Shown here: positions 27,625 to 36,145 of the stretch, piece after piece | Layout of the letters: each line of letters opens with the position of its first letter | How positions within the stretch are numbered: the stretch's first letter is position 1 | Origin: Mesobacterium pallidum | GTDB lineage: Bacteria; Pseudomonadota; Alphaproteobacteria; Rhodobacterales; Rhodobacteraceae | NCBI RefSeq assembly: GCF_019966535.1 | Contig: NZ_JAIMID010000006.1 | Coordinates: 186,001 to 250,000, forward strand | DNA length: 64,000 nucleotides | Direction: 5' to 3' | The notes under the pieces: generated by a model | Seen by the model: the letters and a program-made list of their open reading frames with translations, nothing else | What the model was told of the DNA's origin: nothing | Database searches by the model: none | Translations under genes and position numbers: made by a program

Positions 27625-28886
27625 CAGGCCGCCCGTCTGAGCTGGAGCGCCTCCAGGTCGGGGGCATGACCCAGCGGACCGTAGAGGGCCAGCGCCGCCG
27701 GCGCCTTGCGCACCAGCTGGCTTGCGAAGGCGCGCACGTCCTCGCGCGTCACCGCGTCGATCTTGCCGACGACTTCCTCGAGATCGGGCACGCGCCCCCA
27801 GATCTCCATCATCCGCGCGAGGCGTTCGGCGCGCGAGGACGGGCTTTCGAGGCCCATCAGCAGCCCGGCCTTCATCTGGGCGCGGGCGCGGGCGATTTCC
27901 TCGTCGGACATGTCGTCGGCGGCGCGCTTCATCTCGTCGATGGTGATTTCGGCCAGCTCGGTCAGCTTGTCGTCGCTGGTCCCGGCATAGAGCGTGAACT
28001 GCCCTGTGTCGGAATAGGCGCCGGCCTGGCTGAAGATCGTGTAGCAGAGCCCGCGCCGCTCGCGCACCTCCTGGAACAGGCGCGAGGACATGCCGCCCCC
28101 CAGCGCGACCGAGTAGACCTGCGCCGTGTGGATCATCGGGTCGGTGTAATCGGGGCTTTCGAAGCACAGCGCGAAATGCGCCTGCTCGAGCGGCTTGTCG
28201 CGGCGCACCTGCCCGCCAAGGAAGGACGCCCGGTCGGGCGCCAACGCGTTGCGCGGCTTGAGATGGCCGAACAGCGCCTCGGCCTGGGCCACGATCTCTT
28301 CGTGGTCGATGGCGCCGGCGGCCGACAGGATCAGCTGGCCCGGCCCGTAATGTTCGGCCACGAAGGTCCGCAGGTCATCCTCGCCGAAGGCGCGCACCCG
28401 CTCGGCCGGGCCGAGGATCGTGCGGCCAAGGGCCTGGCCGGGGTAGGACACCTCTTGCAACCAGTCGAAGATCACGTCGTCGGGCGTGTCATGGGCCTGG
28501 CCGATTTCCTGCAGGATCACCCCGCGTTCGACCTCGATCTCGCGCTTGTCGAAGACGGGGTTCATCACGATGTCGGCCACCACGTCCAGCGCCAGCGGCA
28601 CATCGTCCTTGAGCACGCGGGCGTAATAGGCCGTGACCTCGCGCGAGGTATAGGCGTTGATATAGCCGCCCACGTCCTCGATCGCCTCGGCGATCTGCAG
28701 CGCGCTGCGCCGCTCGGTGCCCTTGAACGCCATGTGTTCGAGGAAATGCGCGATGCCGTTCTGTTCCGCGCGCTCGTGTCGTCCGCCGGCCATGACCCAG
28801 ATGCCGATGGCAGCGGATTGCAAGCTGGGCATATGCTCGGTGACGACGCGCAGCCCGTTCGAGAGCGTGTGGATTCTGACGGTCAA
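27624..28886 (-). CDS. M16 zinc peptidase (processing-peptidase-like)
   Basis: 420 residues. H47-F-L-E50-H51 within AHFLEHMAFKGT is the inverted zinc motif of M16 peptidases, with a downstream Glu in EIEVERGVILQEI completing the ligand set. A second non-catalytic M16 domain follows (about 210-400, ALGGGMSSRLFQEVRERRGLCY). It has no signal peptide, so it is cytoplasmic or faces the cytoplasm. It resembles the bacterial ancestor of the mitochondrial processing peptidase beta subunit. It is joined to thrC and the GNAT gene by 4-base overlaps. Confidence 0.92.
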   Translation of the reverse strand: MTVRIHTLSNGLRVVTEHMPSLQSAAIGIWVMAGGRHERAEQNGIAHFLEHMAFKGTERRSALQIAEAIEDVGGYINAYTSREVTAYYARVLKDDVPLALDVVADIVMNPVFDKREIEVERGVILQEIGQAHDTPDDVIFDWLQEVSYPGQALGRTILGPAERVRAFGEDDLRTFVAEHYGPGQLILSAAGAIDHEEIVAQAEALFGHLKPRNALAPDRASFLGGQVRRDKPLEQAHFALCFESPDYTDPMIHTAQVYSVALGGGMSSRLFQEVRERRGLCYTIFSQAGAYSDTGQFTLYAGTSDDKLTELAEITIDEMKRAADDMSDEEIARARAQMKAGLLMGLESPSSRAERLARMMEIWGRVPDLEEVVGKIDAVTREDVRAFASQLVRKAPAALALYGPLGHAPDLEALQLRRAA

Positions 28887-30268
28887 TTGGTTCTCCGTTC
28901 CCGGATCAGGGCTTCGAGCGTGGTGAGGTCGTTGGCGACTCGGGTCACCCGTTCCGGTCGCTCATACAGGTCCGCCATGCGCGGGGGAAGCCCGGGGCGT
29001 TCGCCGCTGGCCTTTTCCACCGCGTCGGGGAATTTCGCCGGGTGCGCCGTGGCCAGTGTGATCATCGGCGTGGCGCCAAGGTGCGCCTCGGCCACGTGGA
29101 CGCCGACGGCGCTGTGGGGGCACAGCAGCTCGCCGCTGGTCTTGCGCTGCTGGGTGATGGTCTGCAGCGTTTCCTCTTCGCTGACGCGGCCCGAGGCAAA
29201 GGTGGCCTGCAGCATATCCAGCGCCCCTTGCGAAACGGTGAACCCGCCTGCCTTGAGCTCGTCCATCAGCTGCGCCACGGCCTTGCCGTCACGGTCGTAG
29301 GCGTCGAACAGTGCCCGTTCGAAGTTCGAGCTGACCTGGATATCCATCGAGGGCGAGATCGACGGGTGCACGTCGGACATCTTGTAGCCGCCCGTCGTCA
29401 GGCAGCGGTGCAGGATGTCGTTCTGGTTGGTCGCGATCACCAGCTTGTCGATCGGCAGGCCCATTTTCTTGGCGATGTAGCCGGCGAAGATGTCACCGAA
29501 ATTGCCCGTCGGCACGGTGAAGCTGACCGCACGGTGCGGCGCGCCCAGCGACACGGCGGATGAGAAGTAATAGACGACCTGCGCCAGCACCCGCGCCCAG
29601 TTGATGGAGTTGACGCCGGCGAGGCCAACCTCGTCGCGGAAGTCGAAATCGTTGAACATGTCCTTGAGCCGCGCCTGGCAATCGTCGAAATGCCCGTCGA
29701 GCGCGAGTGCATGGACGTTCGATTCAGACGGCGTGGTCATCTGGCGGCGCTGAACTTCCGACACCCGGCCATGGGGGAAGAGGATGAAGACATCCACGTT
29801 GTCGAGCCCCTTGAACGCCTCGATCGCGGCGGATCCGGTGTCGCCCGAGGTGGCGCCGACGATGGTCACGCGGGCATCTCGGCGCTTAAGCTCGTACTGG
29901 AAGAGCTGGCCGATGAGCTGCATGGCAAAGTCCTTGAAGGCCAGGGTCGGCCCATGGAACAGCTCGAGCAGGAAGTGGTTCGGCGCCAGTTGCACCAGCG
30001 GCGCCCGGGCCGGATGGTCGAAGCCCGCATAGGCGCGGTCGATGATGCCGCGGAAGTCGTCATCGGGGATCGTGCCGCCGAGAAAGGGACGCATGACGCG
30101 GAACGCGATCTCTTCGTAGCTTTGCCCGGCGAGGGCCGCGATGTCGGCGGCGCTCATCGTCGGGACGGTCTCGGGCACGTAAAGCCCGCCGTCGCGCGCA
30201 AGGCCCGTCAGCATCGTGTCGGTAAAGCTCAGCGCCGGAGCGGCGCCGCGGGTCGAGATGTAGTTCAT
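28883..30268 (-). CDS. thrC: Threonine synthase
   Basis: 461 residues; AGAAGGC precedes the ATG at 30268. MNYISTRGAAPALSFTD is the usual N-terminus. HGPTLAFKDFAMQLIGQLF contains the PLP-binding lysine; GATSGDTGSAAIEAF and TVPTGNFGDIFAGYIAKKMGLP are the phosphate-loop and substrate segments. It makes threonine from O-phosphohomoserine. The gene overlaps both surf1 upstream and the M16 peptidase downstream by ATGA, a linkage kept in many Rhodobacterales. Confidence 0.95.
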   Translation of the reverse strand: MNYISTRGAAPALSFTDTMLTGLARDGGLYVPETVPTMSAADIAALAGQSYEEIAFRVMRPFLGGTIPDDDFRGIIDRAYAGFDHPARAPLVQLAPNHFLLELFHGPTLAFKDFAMQLIGQLFQYELKRRDARVTIVGATSGDTGSAAIEAFKGLDNVDVFILFPHGRVSEVQRRQMTTPSESNVHALALDGHFDDCQARLKDMFNDFDFRDEVGLAGVNSINWARVLAQVVYYFSSAVSLGAPHRAVSFTVPTGNFGDIFAGYIAKKMGLPIDKLVIATNQNDILHRCLTTGGYKMSDVHPSISPSMDIQVSSNFERALFDAYDRDGKAVAQLMDELKAGGFTVSQGALDMLQATFASGRVSEEETLQTITQQRKTSGELLCPHSAVGVHVAEAHLGATPMITLATAHPAKFPDAVEKASGERPGLPPRMADLYERPERVTRVANDLTTLEALIRERRTN

Positions 30269-30948
30269 CGATCTGCCTTCTGTCGGGCCCGGAGTCCCGC
30301 GATGTAATAGCCTGTCATGACCGCCCATGCGAGGGCCATCAGGAACCAGGTCCCCGCGTATTGCAGGTGGTCGTTCGGGATGCCGGCCGTGTCAACCGGA
30401 AGCGGCATCATGTTCGCCTCGGGCGGCGAGATTTCGCGGGCGATGACCAGCACCGGCTCGGTCCCCAATTCGGCGGCCAGCGCGGGGATGTCGCGGGCGA
30501 ACCAGATGTTCGCGGCGCGGTCGGGCGCGGGGGTGGAGGAGGTGACCTCGTCCGGCCAGTGCAGGTTGCCGGTGACGGTCACCGGCCCCGCGGGCGGCGC
30601 GGGCTGGTCGAGGTCGAGCCGCAGGAAGCCGCGGTCGATCAGCAGACGGCGGCCCTCGGTCTCGAAGACGTCGATCAGCCGGTAGCCTGCGCCCATCTGC
30701 CGGGTGCTGACCAGCACGCGGATCGCGCCGGGCAGGATCTGCCCCGTGGCCCGGACCGGCAAGTAGCGGTCTGCCTCGGGGTCGGGATTTGCGGGGATGG
30801 CGACAGGCGCGCCGGCGATCCGCGCCTCGATATCCGCCAGGATGCCCTCTTTCCATTGCAACCGCTGCACCTGCCAGATGCCCAGCGAGAGGAAGACCGC
30901 GAGGCCGAGCAGGCCGAAGAACAGGGGCAGGATCAGGGCGCGGCGCAT
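30265..30948 (-). CDS. surf1: SURF1 family cytochrome oxidase assembly protein
   Basis: 227 residues with an N-terminal membrane span (residues 4-24, LILPLFFGLLGLAVFLSLGIW) and a C-terminal span (about 200-220), bracketing a periplasmic domain. GIWQVQRLQWKEGIL near the start and HLQYAGTWFLMALAW near the end are SURF1 signatures. SURF1 aids heme a insertion into subunit I of aa3 oxidase. A hairpin separates it from ctaE, so it may be expressed at a lower level than the oxidase genes. Confidence 0.93.
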   Translation of the reverse strand: MRRALILPLFFGLLGLAVFLSLGIWQVQRLQWKEGILADIEARIAGAPVAIPANPDPEADRYLPVRATGQILPGAIRVLVSTRQMGAGYRLIDVFETEGRRLLIDRGFLRLDLDQPAPPAGPVTVTGNLHWPDEVTSSTPAPDRAANIWFARDIPALAAELGTEPVLVIAREISPPEANMMPLPVDTAGIPNDHLQYAGTWFLMALAWAVMTGYYIAGLRARQKADR

Positions 30949-30975
30949 GGGTGGTCCGGTGGTCTTTGGATGGCA

Positions 30976-31003
30976 GAAACGCGCGGGGTCCCCCGCGCGT
31001 TTC
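30976..31003 (-). terminator. Hairpin between ctaE and surf1
   Basis: A perfect 13-bp inverted repeat GAAACGCGCGGGG/CCCCGCGCGTTTC with a 2-base centre. In the direction of transcription (minus) it ends in TTTC, so it can terminate or attenuate the cta transcript before surf1. Confidence 0.75.
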
Positions 31004-31053
31004 GAATTCCGTTCGAATGGAGATGTAGGGTGGGGTTCTACCCCACCGCCCGC

Positions 31054-31854
31054 TCAGCCGCCCCAGATGTAGACGGCTGCGAAGAGGAACAGCCACACGA
31101 CGTCGACGAAGTGCCAGTACCAGGCGGCGGCCTCGAAGCCGACGTGCTGTTCCGGCGTGAAGTGGCCGCGCAAGGTCCGCATCAGGCAGATGAACAGGAA
31201 GATGGTCCCGATCACCACGTGGAAGCCGTGGAAGCCCGTCGCCATGAAGAAGTTGGCGCCGTAGATGTTGCCCGAGAAGCCGAAGGCGGCGTGGCTGTAT
31301 TCATAAACCTGGAACACGGTGAAGATCGCGCCGAGGGCGATGGCGAGCGTCAGGCCCCAGACCATGTCCTTGCGGTTGTTCTCGTGCACCAGCGCATGGT
31401 GCGCCCATGTGGCGGCCGCGCCCGAGCAGAGCAGGATCAGCGTGTTGATCAGCGGCAGGTGCCAGGGGTCGAAGGTCTCGATACCCGCAGGCGGCCAGAC
31501 GCCGTCGACCGCCGGGCTTTCGGGGCCCATCGGGTACATGGCATGCTTGAAGAAGCTCCAGAACCACGCGAAGAAGAACATCACCTCGGACATGATGAAC
31601 AGGATGAAGCCGTAGCGCAGGCCGATGCGGACCACCGGGGTGTGATCGCCGGTCTGGCCTTCGTGGACGACATCCGACCACCAGCCGAACATGACGTAGA
31701 GCACGCCGATCAGCCCGGCGAAGAACACGTAGGGCGTGATGCTCTGCATCCACAACACGGCCCCGAACAGCATGGTAAAGCCGAAGACCGCGCCCAGGAA
31801 CGGATAGATCGAGGGCGGCAGGATGTGATAGTCGTGGTTCTTAACATGTGCCAT
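31054..31854 (-). CDS. ctaE: Cytochrome c oxidase subunit III
   Basis: 266 residues with seven hydrophobic segments. [21 protein letters not shown] is the typical start; [40 protein letters not shown] and the C-terminal [21 protein letters not shown] are conserved subunit III segments, including the Glu residue of helix III. It is an inner-membrane part of the aa3 complex that supports proton uptake and stability. It follows ctaG at 21 bases and is the last oxidase structural gene of the operon. Confidence 0.96.
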   Translation of the reverse strand: MAHVKNHDYHILPPSIYPFLGAVFGFTMLFGAVLWMQSITPYVFFAGLIGVLYVMFGWWSDVVHEGQTGDHTPVVRIGLRYGFILFIMSEVMFFFAWFWSFFKHAMYPMGPESPAVDGVWPPAGIETFDPWHLPLINTLILLCSGAAATWAHHALVHENNRKDMVWGLTLAIALGAIFTVFQVYEYSHAAFGFSGNIYGANFFMATGFHGFHVVIGTIFLFICLMRTLRGHFTPEQHVGFEAAAWYWHFVDVVWLFLFAAVYIWGG

Positions 31855-31875
31855 GGGTGTTCCCTCGTTCTTGGC

Positions 31876-32463
31876 CTAGTTAAAGCTTGCGTCCTGCTCC
31901 GTTTCCAGGCTGGCGGCCTGGTCTTCGGGCAGGTCGATCTCGTGGAACGTGTAGCCCAGCGTGATGTTGTGGATGTACTGACCTTCCCGGTCCTCCACGA
32001 TCTCAGGGTCCACGTAGAAGCTCACGGGCATTTCCACCCGCTCGCCCGGTTGAAGCACCTGCTCGGTAAAGCAGAAGCATTCCACCTTGATGAAGAATCC
32101 GCCGGCCTGGTAGGGCACGACGTTGTAGCTGGCCGCGCCCGCGATGGGCCGGTCGGTCGGGTTGTAGGCCTCGTAGAAGACCAGCGCGTCCTGGCCGATG
32201 TTGATTTCCATCTCGCGGGTCATCGGCTTGAAGACCCAGGGGAAATCACGTTCGACCGAGGCGTCGAACCGGACCTTGATGGTCTGGTCCAGCACTTCGT
32301 GCTCATAGGCGGCATCCGAGGCGACGCCGGTGGTGCCGCCAAACCCGGTCACCCGGCAGAACCAGTCGTAGAAGGGCACGGCCGCCCAGGCCATGGCGCC
32401 CATGAAGACGACGACGCCGACCAGGTAGGCGACGGTGCGGTTGGGACCTTCGAGACGTTTCAT
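31876..32463 (-). CDS. ctaG: Cytochrome c oxidase assembly protein CtaG/Cox11
   Basis: 195 residues. One N-terminal membrane span (residues 11-30) is followed by a periplasmic immunoglobulin-like domain. The copper-binding C129-F-C131 pair is visible in FIKVECFCF, followed by TEQVLQPGE, as in all Cox11 proteins; C36 after the membrane span is also typical. It delivers copper to CuB of subunit I. Its ATG overlaps the coxF stop (ATGA). Confidence 0.95.
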   Translation of the reverse strand: MKRLEGPNRTVAYLVGVVVFMGAMAWAAVPFYDWFCRVTGFGGTTGVASDAAYEHEVLDQTIKVRFDASVERDFPWVFKPMTREMEINIGQDALVFYEAYNPTDRPIAGAASYNVVPYQAGGFFIKVECFCFTEQVLQPGERVEMPVSFYVDPEIVEDREGQYIHNITLGYTFHEIDLPEDQAASLETEQDASFN

Positions 32464-32627
32464 TGCGATGCCTCCGTTGCCGGGGCCTGACGCGCCGCGC
32501 CTTCGCGGTTGGTCTTGACCAGGGTCAGGCCGAACACGATGCCGATGAACGCCACCAGCACGAGTGCCGTGCCGATGTTGCGCCCCATCCGGCGCTTGTG
32601 CAGGTCGTGGGTCGGTTGCAGGGCCAT
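32460..32627 (-). CDS. coxF: Small cytochrome oxidase assembly-associated membrane protein (CoxF-like)
   Basis: 55 residues, below common length cut-offs and read directly. It begins MALQPTHDLHKRRMGRN and has one membrane span at about residues 18-37 (IGTALVLVAFIGIVFGLTLV), then KTNREGAARQAPATEASQ. The H/K/R-rich cytoplasmic start, single span and FGLTLVK motif match the short ORF always found between ctaB and ctaG in Paracoccus and Rhodobacter. It starts 1 base after the ctaB stop and ends in an ATGA overlap with ctaG. Its biochemical role is not established. Confidence 0.85.
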   Translation of the reverse strand: MALQPTHDLHKRRMGRNIGTALVLVAFIGIVFGLTLVKTNREGAARQAPATEASQ

Positions 32628-32628
32628 G

Positions 32629-33579
32629 TTACCAGCCTCCCATGCCGAAACGGGTCAGCACGGCCTCGGCCAGGATCGCGCCGAAGTGCAGGAAGAGATA
32701 GAGCAGCGAGAGCTTGAAGAAGCGGCGCTCGACCGCGAAATTGTCCGCTTCGCTCGCCACCTCGTCGCGGCGCCAGATATCGACGGCGCCCTTGAGGAAC
32801 AGCGCGTTCAGGACCAGCGCGACGGCCAGGTAGACCGGCCCGCCGATGCCGGTGAAGGCGGCGGCGATAGTCATGACGGCCAGAAGGACAGTGTAGACAA
32901 GGATGTGCAGGCGGGTCGCCGGACGGCCGTGGGTCACAGTCAGCATCGGCACGCCGGCATCGTCGTAATCCGAACGCATGAACAGCGCGAGGGCCCAGAA
33001 ATGCGGCGGGGTCCACATGAACGTCAGGCAGAACATGAGGACGGCTTCGACGCTGATGCTGCCGGTCGCGGCGGCCCAGCCGATCATCGGGGGGAAAGCG
33101 CCCGCGGCGCCGCCGATTACGATGTTCTGCGGCGTCGAGCGCTTGAGCCACATGGTGTAGATCACCACGTAGAAGAAGATGGTGAAGGCCAGCAGCGCCG
33201 CCGCCAGCAGGTTGGTCGCCAGGAACAGCATGACCACCGAGATCACCGACAGCGCGATGCCGAAGGCTTTCGCCTCGCCGGGCGTCACCTTGCCGGCCGG
33301 GATCGGGCGGCCCTTGGTGCGCCGCATCACGGCATCGATATCCGCATCCCACCACATGTTCAGCGCGCCCGAGGCGCCGCCACCGATGGCGATGAACAGG
33401 ATCGCGACGAAGCCCACGAAGGGGTGAACCGGCACGGGCGCGGCCAGCAGACCGACCAGGGCCGTGAACACGACCAGCGACATGACGCGCGGCTTGAGCA
33501 GCGCGAAGAAATCGCCAAAGCCTGCCTCCCCCGCCTGGGCGGTGATTGAGGTCTGGGTATTGATCGAAGCGTCGCTCAT
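32629..33579 (-). CDS. ctaB: Protoheme IX farnesyltransferase
   Basis: 316 residues, about nine membrane spans. The UbiA-superfamily Asp-rich motifs are present: NMWWDADIDAVMRRTKGRP in the first loop and MWTPPHFWALALFMRSDYDDAGVPML in the second, the second being specific to heme O synthases. It transfers farnesyl to heme b to give heme O, precursor of heme a for the oxidase. A hairpin lies between it and ctaC. Confidence 0.96.
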   Translation of the reverse strand: MSDASINTQTSITAQAGEAGFGDFFALLKPRVMSLVVFTALVGLLAAPVPVHPFVGFVAILFIAIGGGASGALNMWWDADIDAVMRRTKGRPIPAGKVTPGEAKAFGIALSVISVVMLFLATNLLAAALLAFTIFFYVVIYTMWLKRSTPQNIVIGGAAGAFPPMIGWAAATGSISVEAVLMFCLTFMWTPPHFWALALFMRSDYDDAGVPMLTVTHGRPATRLHILVYTVLLAVMTIAAAFTGIGGPVYLAVALVLNALFLKGAVDIWRRDEVASEADNFAVERRFFKLSLLYLFLHFGAILAEAVLTRFGMGGW

Positions 33580-33623
33580 GGTCGTCCGGTCATGCTCGCA
33601 AGGGTCATGGTCTCAAGTTGCGC

Positions 33624-33648
33624 GAAATGGGCGGAGGCCGCCCATTTC
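33624..33648 (-). terminator. Hairpin between ctaC and ctaB
   Basis: A perfect 11-bp stem GAAATGGGCGG/CCGCCCATTTC with a 3-base loop, in the 107-base gap. In the minus direction it is followed by GCGCAA, not by a long T run, so partial termination or mRNA-end protection of ctaC is as likely as full termination. Confidence 0.6.
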
Positions 33649-33686
33649 AGGGGGTCGGAAGGCAGGCCCGGGGCCCGCCGCCGGGA

Positions 33687-34529
33687 TCACTCGGCCGCAG
33701 CCACGTTGTAGCTGCGCGGCTTGCCGGCATATTCCTCGATCGCACCGTCAAGCCAGGCGTCGTAGGCCTCTTGCGAGACGACCTTGACCGTGATCGGCAT
33801 ATAGGCGTGGTCCTTGCCGCACAGCTCCGAGCACTGGCCGAAGTAGATGCCTTCCTGCTCGGCCGAGAACCACAGCTGGGCGATCCGGCCCGGCACGGCG
33901 TCCTGCTTCACGCCGAAGGCCGGGATGGTCCACGAATGGATCACGTCGGCGCCGGTGATGTCCATCACCACGACGGTATTCACGGGCACGACCACGGCGG
34001 TGTCGGTGGCCAGCAGGTACTGCGCCTGCTCGTAGCCGGCCTCTTCCAGCTCGTCACGCTGCAGCATGAAACTTTCGAACCCGAACTCGTGGTCGGTGTA
34101 TTCATAACCCCAGTACCACTGGTAGCCAGTCACCTTGATGTGGATGTCACCCTCGGGGATCTCCTGCTGCTTGAACAGCACCGGCAGCGAGAAGGCGCCG
34201 ATGAAGAACAGGATGACGATCGGCACGATGGTCCAGGCCACCTCGATCGGGGTGTTGTGGGTGAAGGTCGCCGGCTTGGGATTGGCCTTGCTGTTGTGGC
34301 GCAGGATGACCCAGGCCAGCAGAACCGTCACGAACAGCACGATGGCGATGATGATCACGTTGATCATCCCCTCGAGCCAGTGGATGTCGCGCGCCAGTTC
34401 GGTCGCGGCCGGCTGCCAGCCGGTCTTGCCGGCCAGCGGCTGGCCGATGATTTCCAGACCATCCTGAGCCAGGGCCGGAGCGGCTGCGAATGCGGCAGTG
34501 ATGCCTGCGAGAATCGATTTAATACGCAT
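33687..34529 (-). CDS. ctaC: Cytochrome c oxidase subunit II
   Basis: 280 residues. A signal peptide (1-21) and two membrane spans (about 53-78 and 96-117) precede the periplasmic CuA domain. CuA ligands are visible as H198, C233, E235, C237, H241 and M244 in HSW...GQCSELCGKDHAYM; the aromatic QWYWGYEY region for electron entry from cytochrome c is at 137-144. It is the first gene of the cta cluster. The subunit I gene is not in the window, as is usual in this group. Upstream lies an FNR box. Confidence 0.96.
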   Translation of the reverse strand: MRIKSILAGITAAFAAAPALAQDGLEIIGQPLAGKTGWQPAATELARDIHWLEGMINVIIIAIVLFVTVLLAWVILRHNSKANPKPATFTHNTPIEVAWTIVPIVILFFIGAFSLPVLFKQQEIPEGDIHIKVTGYQWYWGYEYTDHEFGFESFMLQRDELEEAGYEQAQYLLATDTAVVVPVNTVVVMDITGADVIHSWTIPAFGVKQDAVPGRIAQLWFSAEQEGIYFGQCSELCGKDHAYMPITVKVVSQEAYDAWLDGAIEEYAGKPRSYNVAAAE

Positions 34530-34688
34530 GTGTCACCCTGATTGCGTCAGTGGTTTTCATAGGCTCCTCCGCTCCCTGTTTGCGGCGGGCAGCCGCGGGC
34601 GCGAGGGAATCCCGTTGTTTTGCTGTCGCTATGAACCATATTCTGGTCACCAGATAAAGAACCTAGCTTGCGGCAAACGGACGCTTTT

Positions 34689-34702
34689 TTGATTTGGATC
34701 AA
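34689..34702. promoter_or_regulatory. FNR/FnrL box
   Basis: TTGAT-TTGG-ATCAA matches the FNR consensus TTGAT-N4-ATCAA at all ten fixed positions. It lies 160 bases upstream of ctaC and 21 bases upstream of tldD in their shared 194-base divergent region. Close proximity to the tldD start suggests repression there or activation of the divergent ctaC promoter; direction is inference. Confidence 0.7.
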
Positions 34703-34723
34703 GAGCCGCATATCGGAGAGCCC

Positions 34724-36145
34724 ATGACCGACACCCGCTTCCAACCCTTTGAAAACGCTCTGGACAAGGACCAGGCGCTGGCCCTGCTGCGCGAGGCGAC
34801 GGCCGGCGCGGAGGACGGCGAGCTTTTTCTGGAACGCCGCCGCTCCGAGGCGCTGGTCTTCGATGACGGGCGTCTCAAAACCGCCAGTTACGACGCGACC
34901 GAGGGCATGGGCCTGCGCGCCGTGAACGGCGAAGTGGCCGGTTACGCCCATTCCAGCGAGATTTCCGAATCGGCCCTGCGCCGTGCAGTCGACACAGCTC
35001 GGCTCGCGGTCGGCGCGGGAGGCGGCACCTTCGCCGCCGGCCCCCGCCCGACCAACACGCGGCTCTATACCGACCGCGACCCGATCGCCGACGCCGCCTT
35101 CCCGGTCAAGGTCGAGACGCTGCGCGAGATCGACGCCTTTGCCCGCGACATGGACCCGCGCGTGGTGCAAGTCAGCGCGACCATCGCGGCGTCCTGCCAG
35201 GAGGTCGAGATCCTGCGCCCCGACGGCGTGCATGTGATTGACGTACGGCCCATGACCCGCGTGAACGTGTCGGTCATCGTCGAACAGGACGGGCGGCGCG
35301 AATCCGGCACGGCCGGCGGCGGCGGCCGCATCGCGCTGGACGGGCTGCTGGACCCGGCCGACTGGCAGGCCAAGGCGCGCGAGGCATTGCGCATCGCGCT
35401 GGTGAACCTGCGGGCCGTCCCCGCCCCCGCCGGCGTCATGGACATCGTGCTTGGCCCCGGCTGGCCCGGTATCCTGCTGCACGAGGCGATCGGGCACGGG
35501 CTGGAAGGCGACTTCAACCGCAAGGGCAGTTCGGCTTTCGCCGGGCTGATGGGTCAGCAGGTGGCGGCCAAGGGCGTGACCGTTCTGGATGACGGCACGA
35601 TCCCCGACCGGCGCGGCTCGATCACCGTGGATGACGAGGGCACCCCATCGGGCCGGAACGTGCTGATCGAAGACGGCATCCTGGTGGGCTACATGCAGGA
35701 CCGGCAGAACGCGCGCCTCATGGGCGTGGAGCCCACCGGCAACGGACGCCGCGAAAGCTATGCCCATGCGCCGATGCCGCGGATGACCAACACATACATG
35801 ACGGGCGGCGATGCCGACCCGGCCGACATCGTGGCCGACCTCAAGGACGGCATCTGGGCCGTCGGCTTCGGCGGCGGGCAGGTCGACATCACCAACGGCA
35901 AGTTCGTGTTCTCCTGCACCGAGGCGTACCGGGTCAAGGACGGCAAGGTCGGCGCCCCGGTCAAGGGCGCCACGCTGATCGGCGACGGCCCCGAGGCGCT
36001 GAAACGCATCCGCGCGCTGGGCAACGACATGGCACTGGACCCCGGCATGGGGAACTGCGGCAAGGCCGGCCAATGGGTGCCGGTTGGCGTCGGCCAGCCG
36101 ACCACGCTGATCGGCGGGCTGACCGTGGGCGGCGCCGGCGGATGA
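34724..36145 (+). CDS. tldD: TldD family metalloprotease
   Basis: 473 residues; GGAGAG precedes the ATG at 34724. H253-E254-A-I-G-H258 (in LLHEAIGHGLEGDFNRKGSS) is the HExxxH zinc motif; FERRRSEA-like LFLERRRSEALVFDDGRLKTASYD and NGRRESYAHAPMPRMTNTYM are conserved TldD segments. With TldE it forms a heterodimer that trims modified peptides such as microcins; tldE is not in the window. The FNR box lies immediately upstream. The next gene overlaps by ATGA. Confidence 0.94.
   Translation: MTDTRFQPFENALDKDQALALLREATAGAEDGELFLERRRSEALVFDDGRLKTASYDATEGMGLRAVNGEVAGYAHSSEISESALRRAVDTARLAVGAGGGTFAAGPRPTNTRLYTDRDPIADAAFPVKVETLREIDAFARDMDPRVVQVSATIAASCQEVEILRPDGVHVIDVRPMTRVNVSVIVEQDGRRESGTAGGGGRIALDGLLDPADWQAKAREALRIALVNLRAVPAPAGVMDIVLGPGWPGILLHEAIGHGLEGDFNRKGSSAFAGLMGQQVAAKGVTVLDDGTIPDRRGSITVDDEGTPSGRNVLIEDGILVGYMQDRQNARLMGVEPTGNGRRESYAHAPMPRMTNTYMTGGDADPADIVADLKDGIWAVGFGGGQVDITNGKFVFSCTEAYRVKDGKVGAPVKGATLIGDGPEALKRIRALGNDMALDPGMGNCGKAGQWVPVGVGQPTTLIGGLTVGGAGG

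Noticed and set aside
30361-32490. 709-codon open frame antisense to surf1, ctaE and ctaG
   Set aside because: It crosses three well-defined genes and translates to a D/E/H/R-rich string with no domain.
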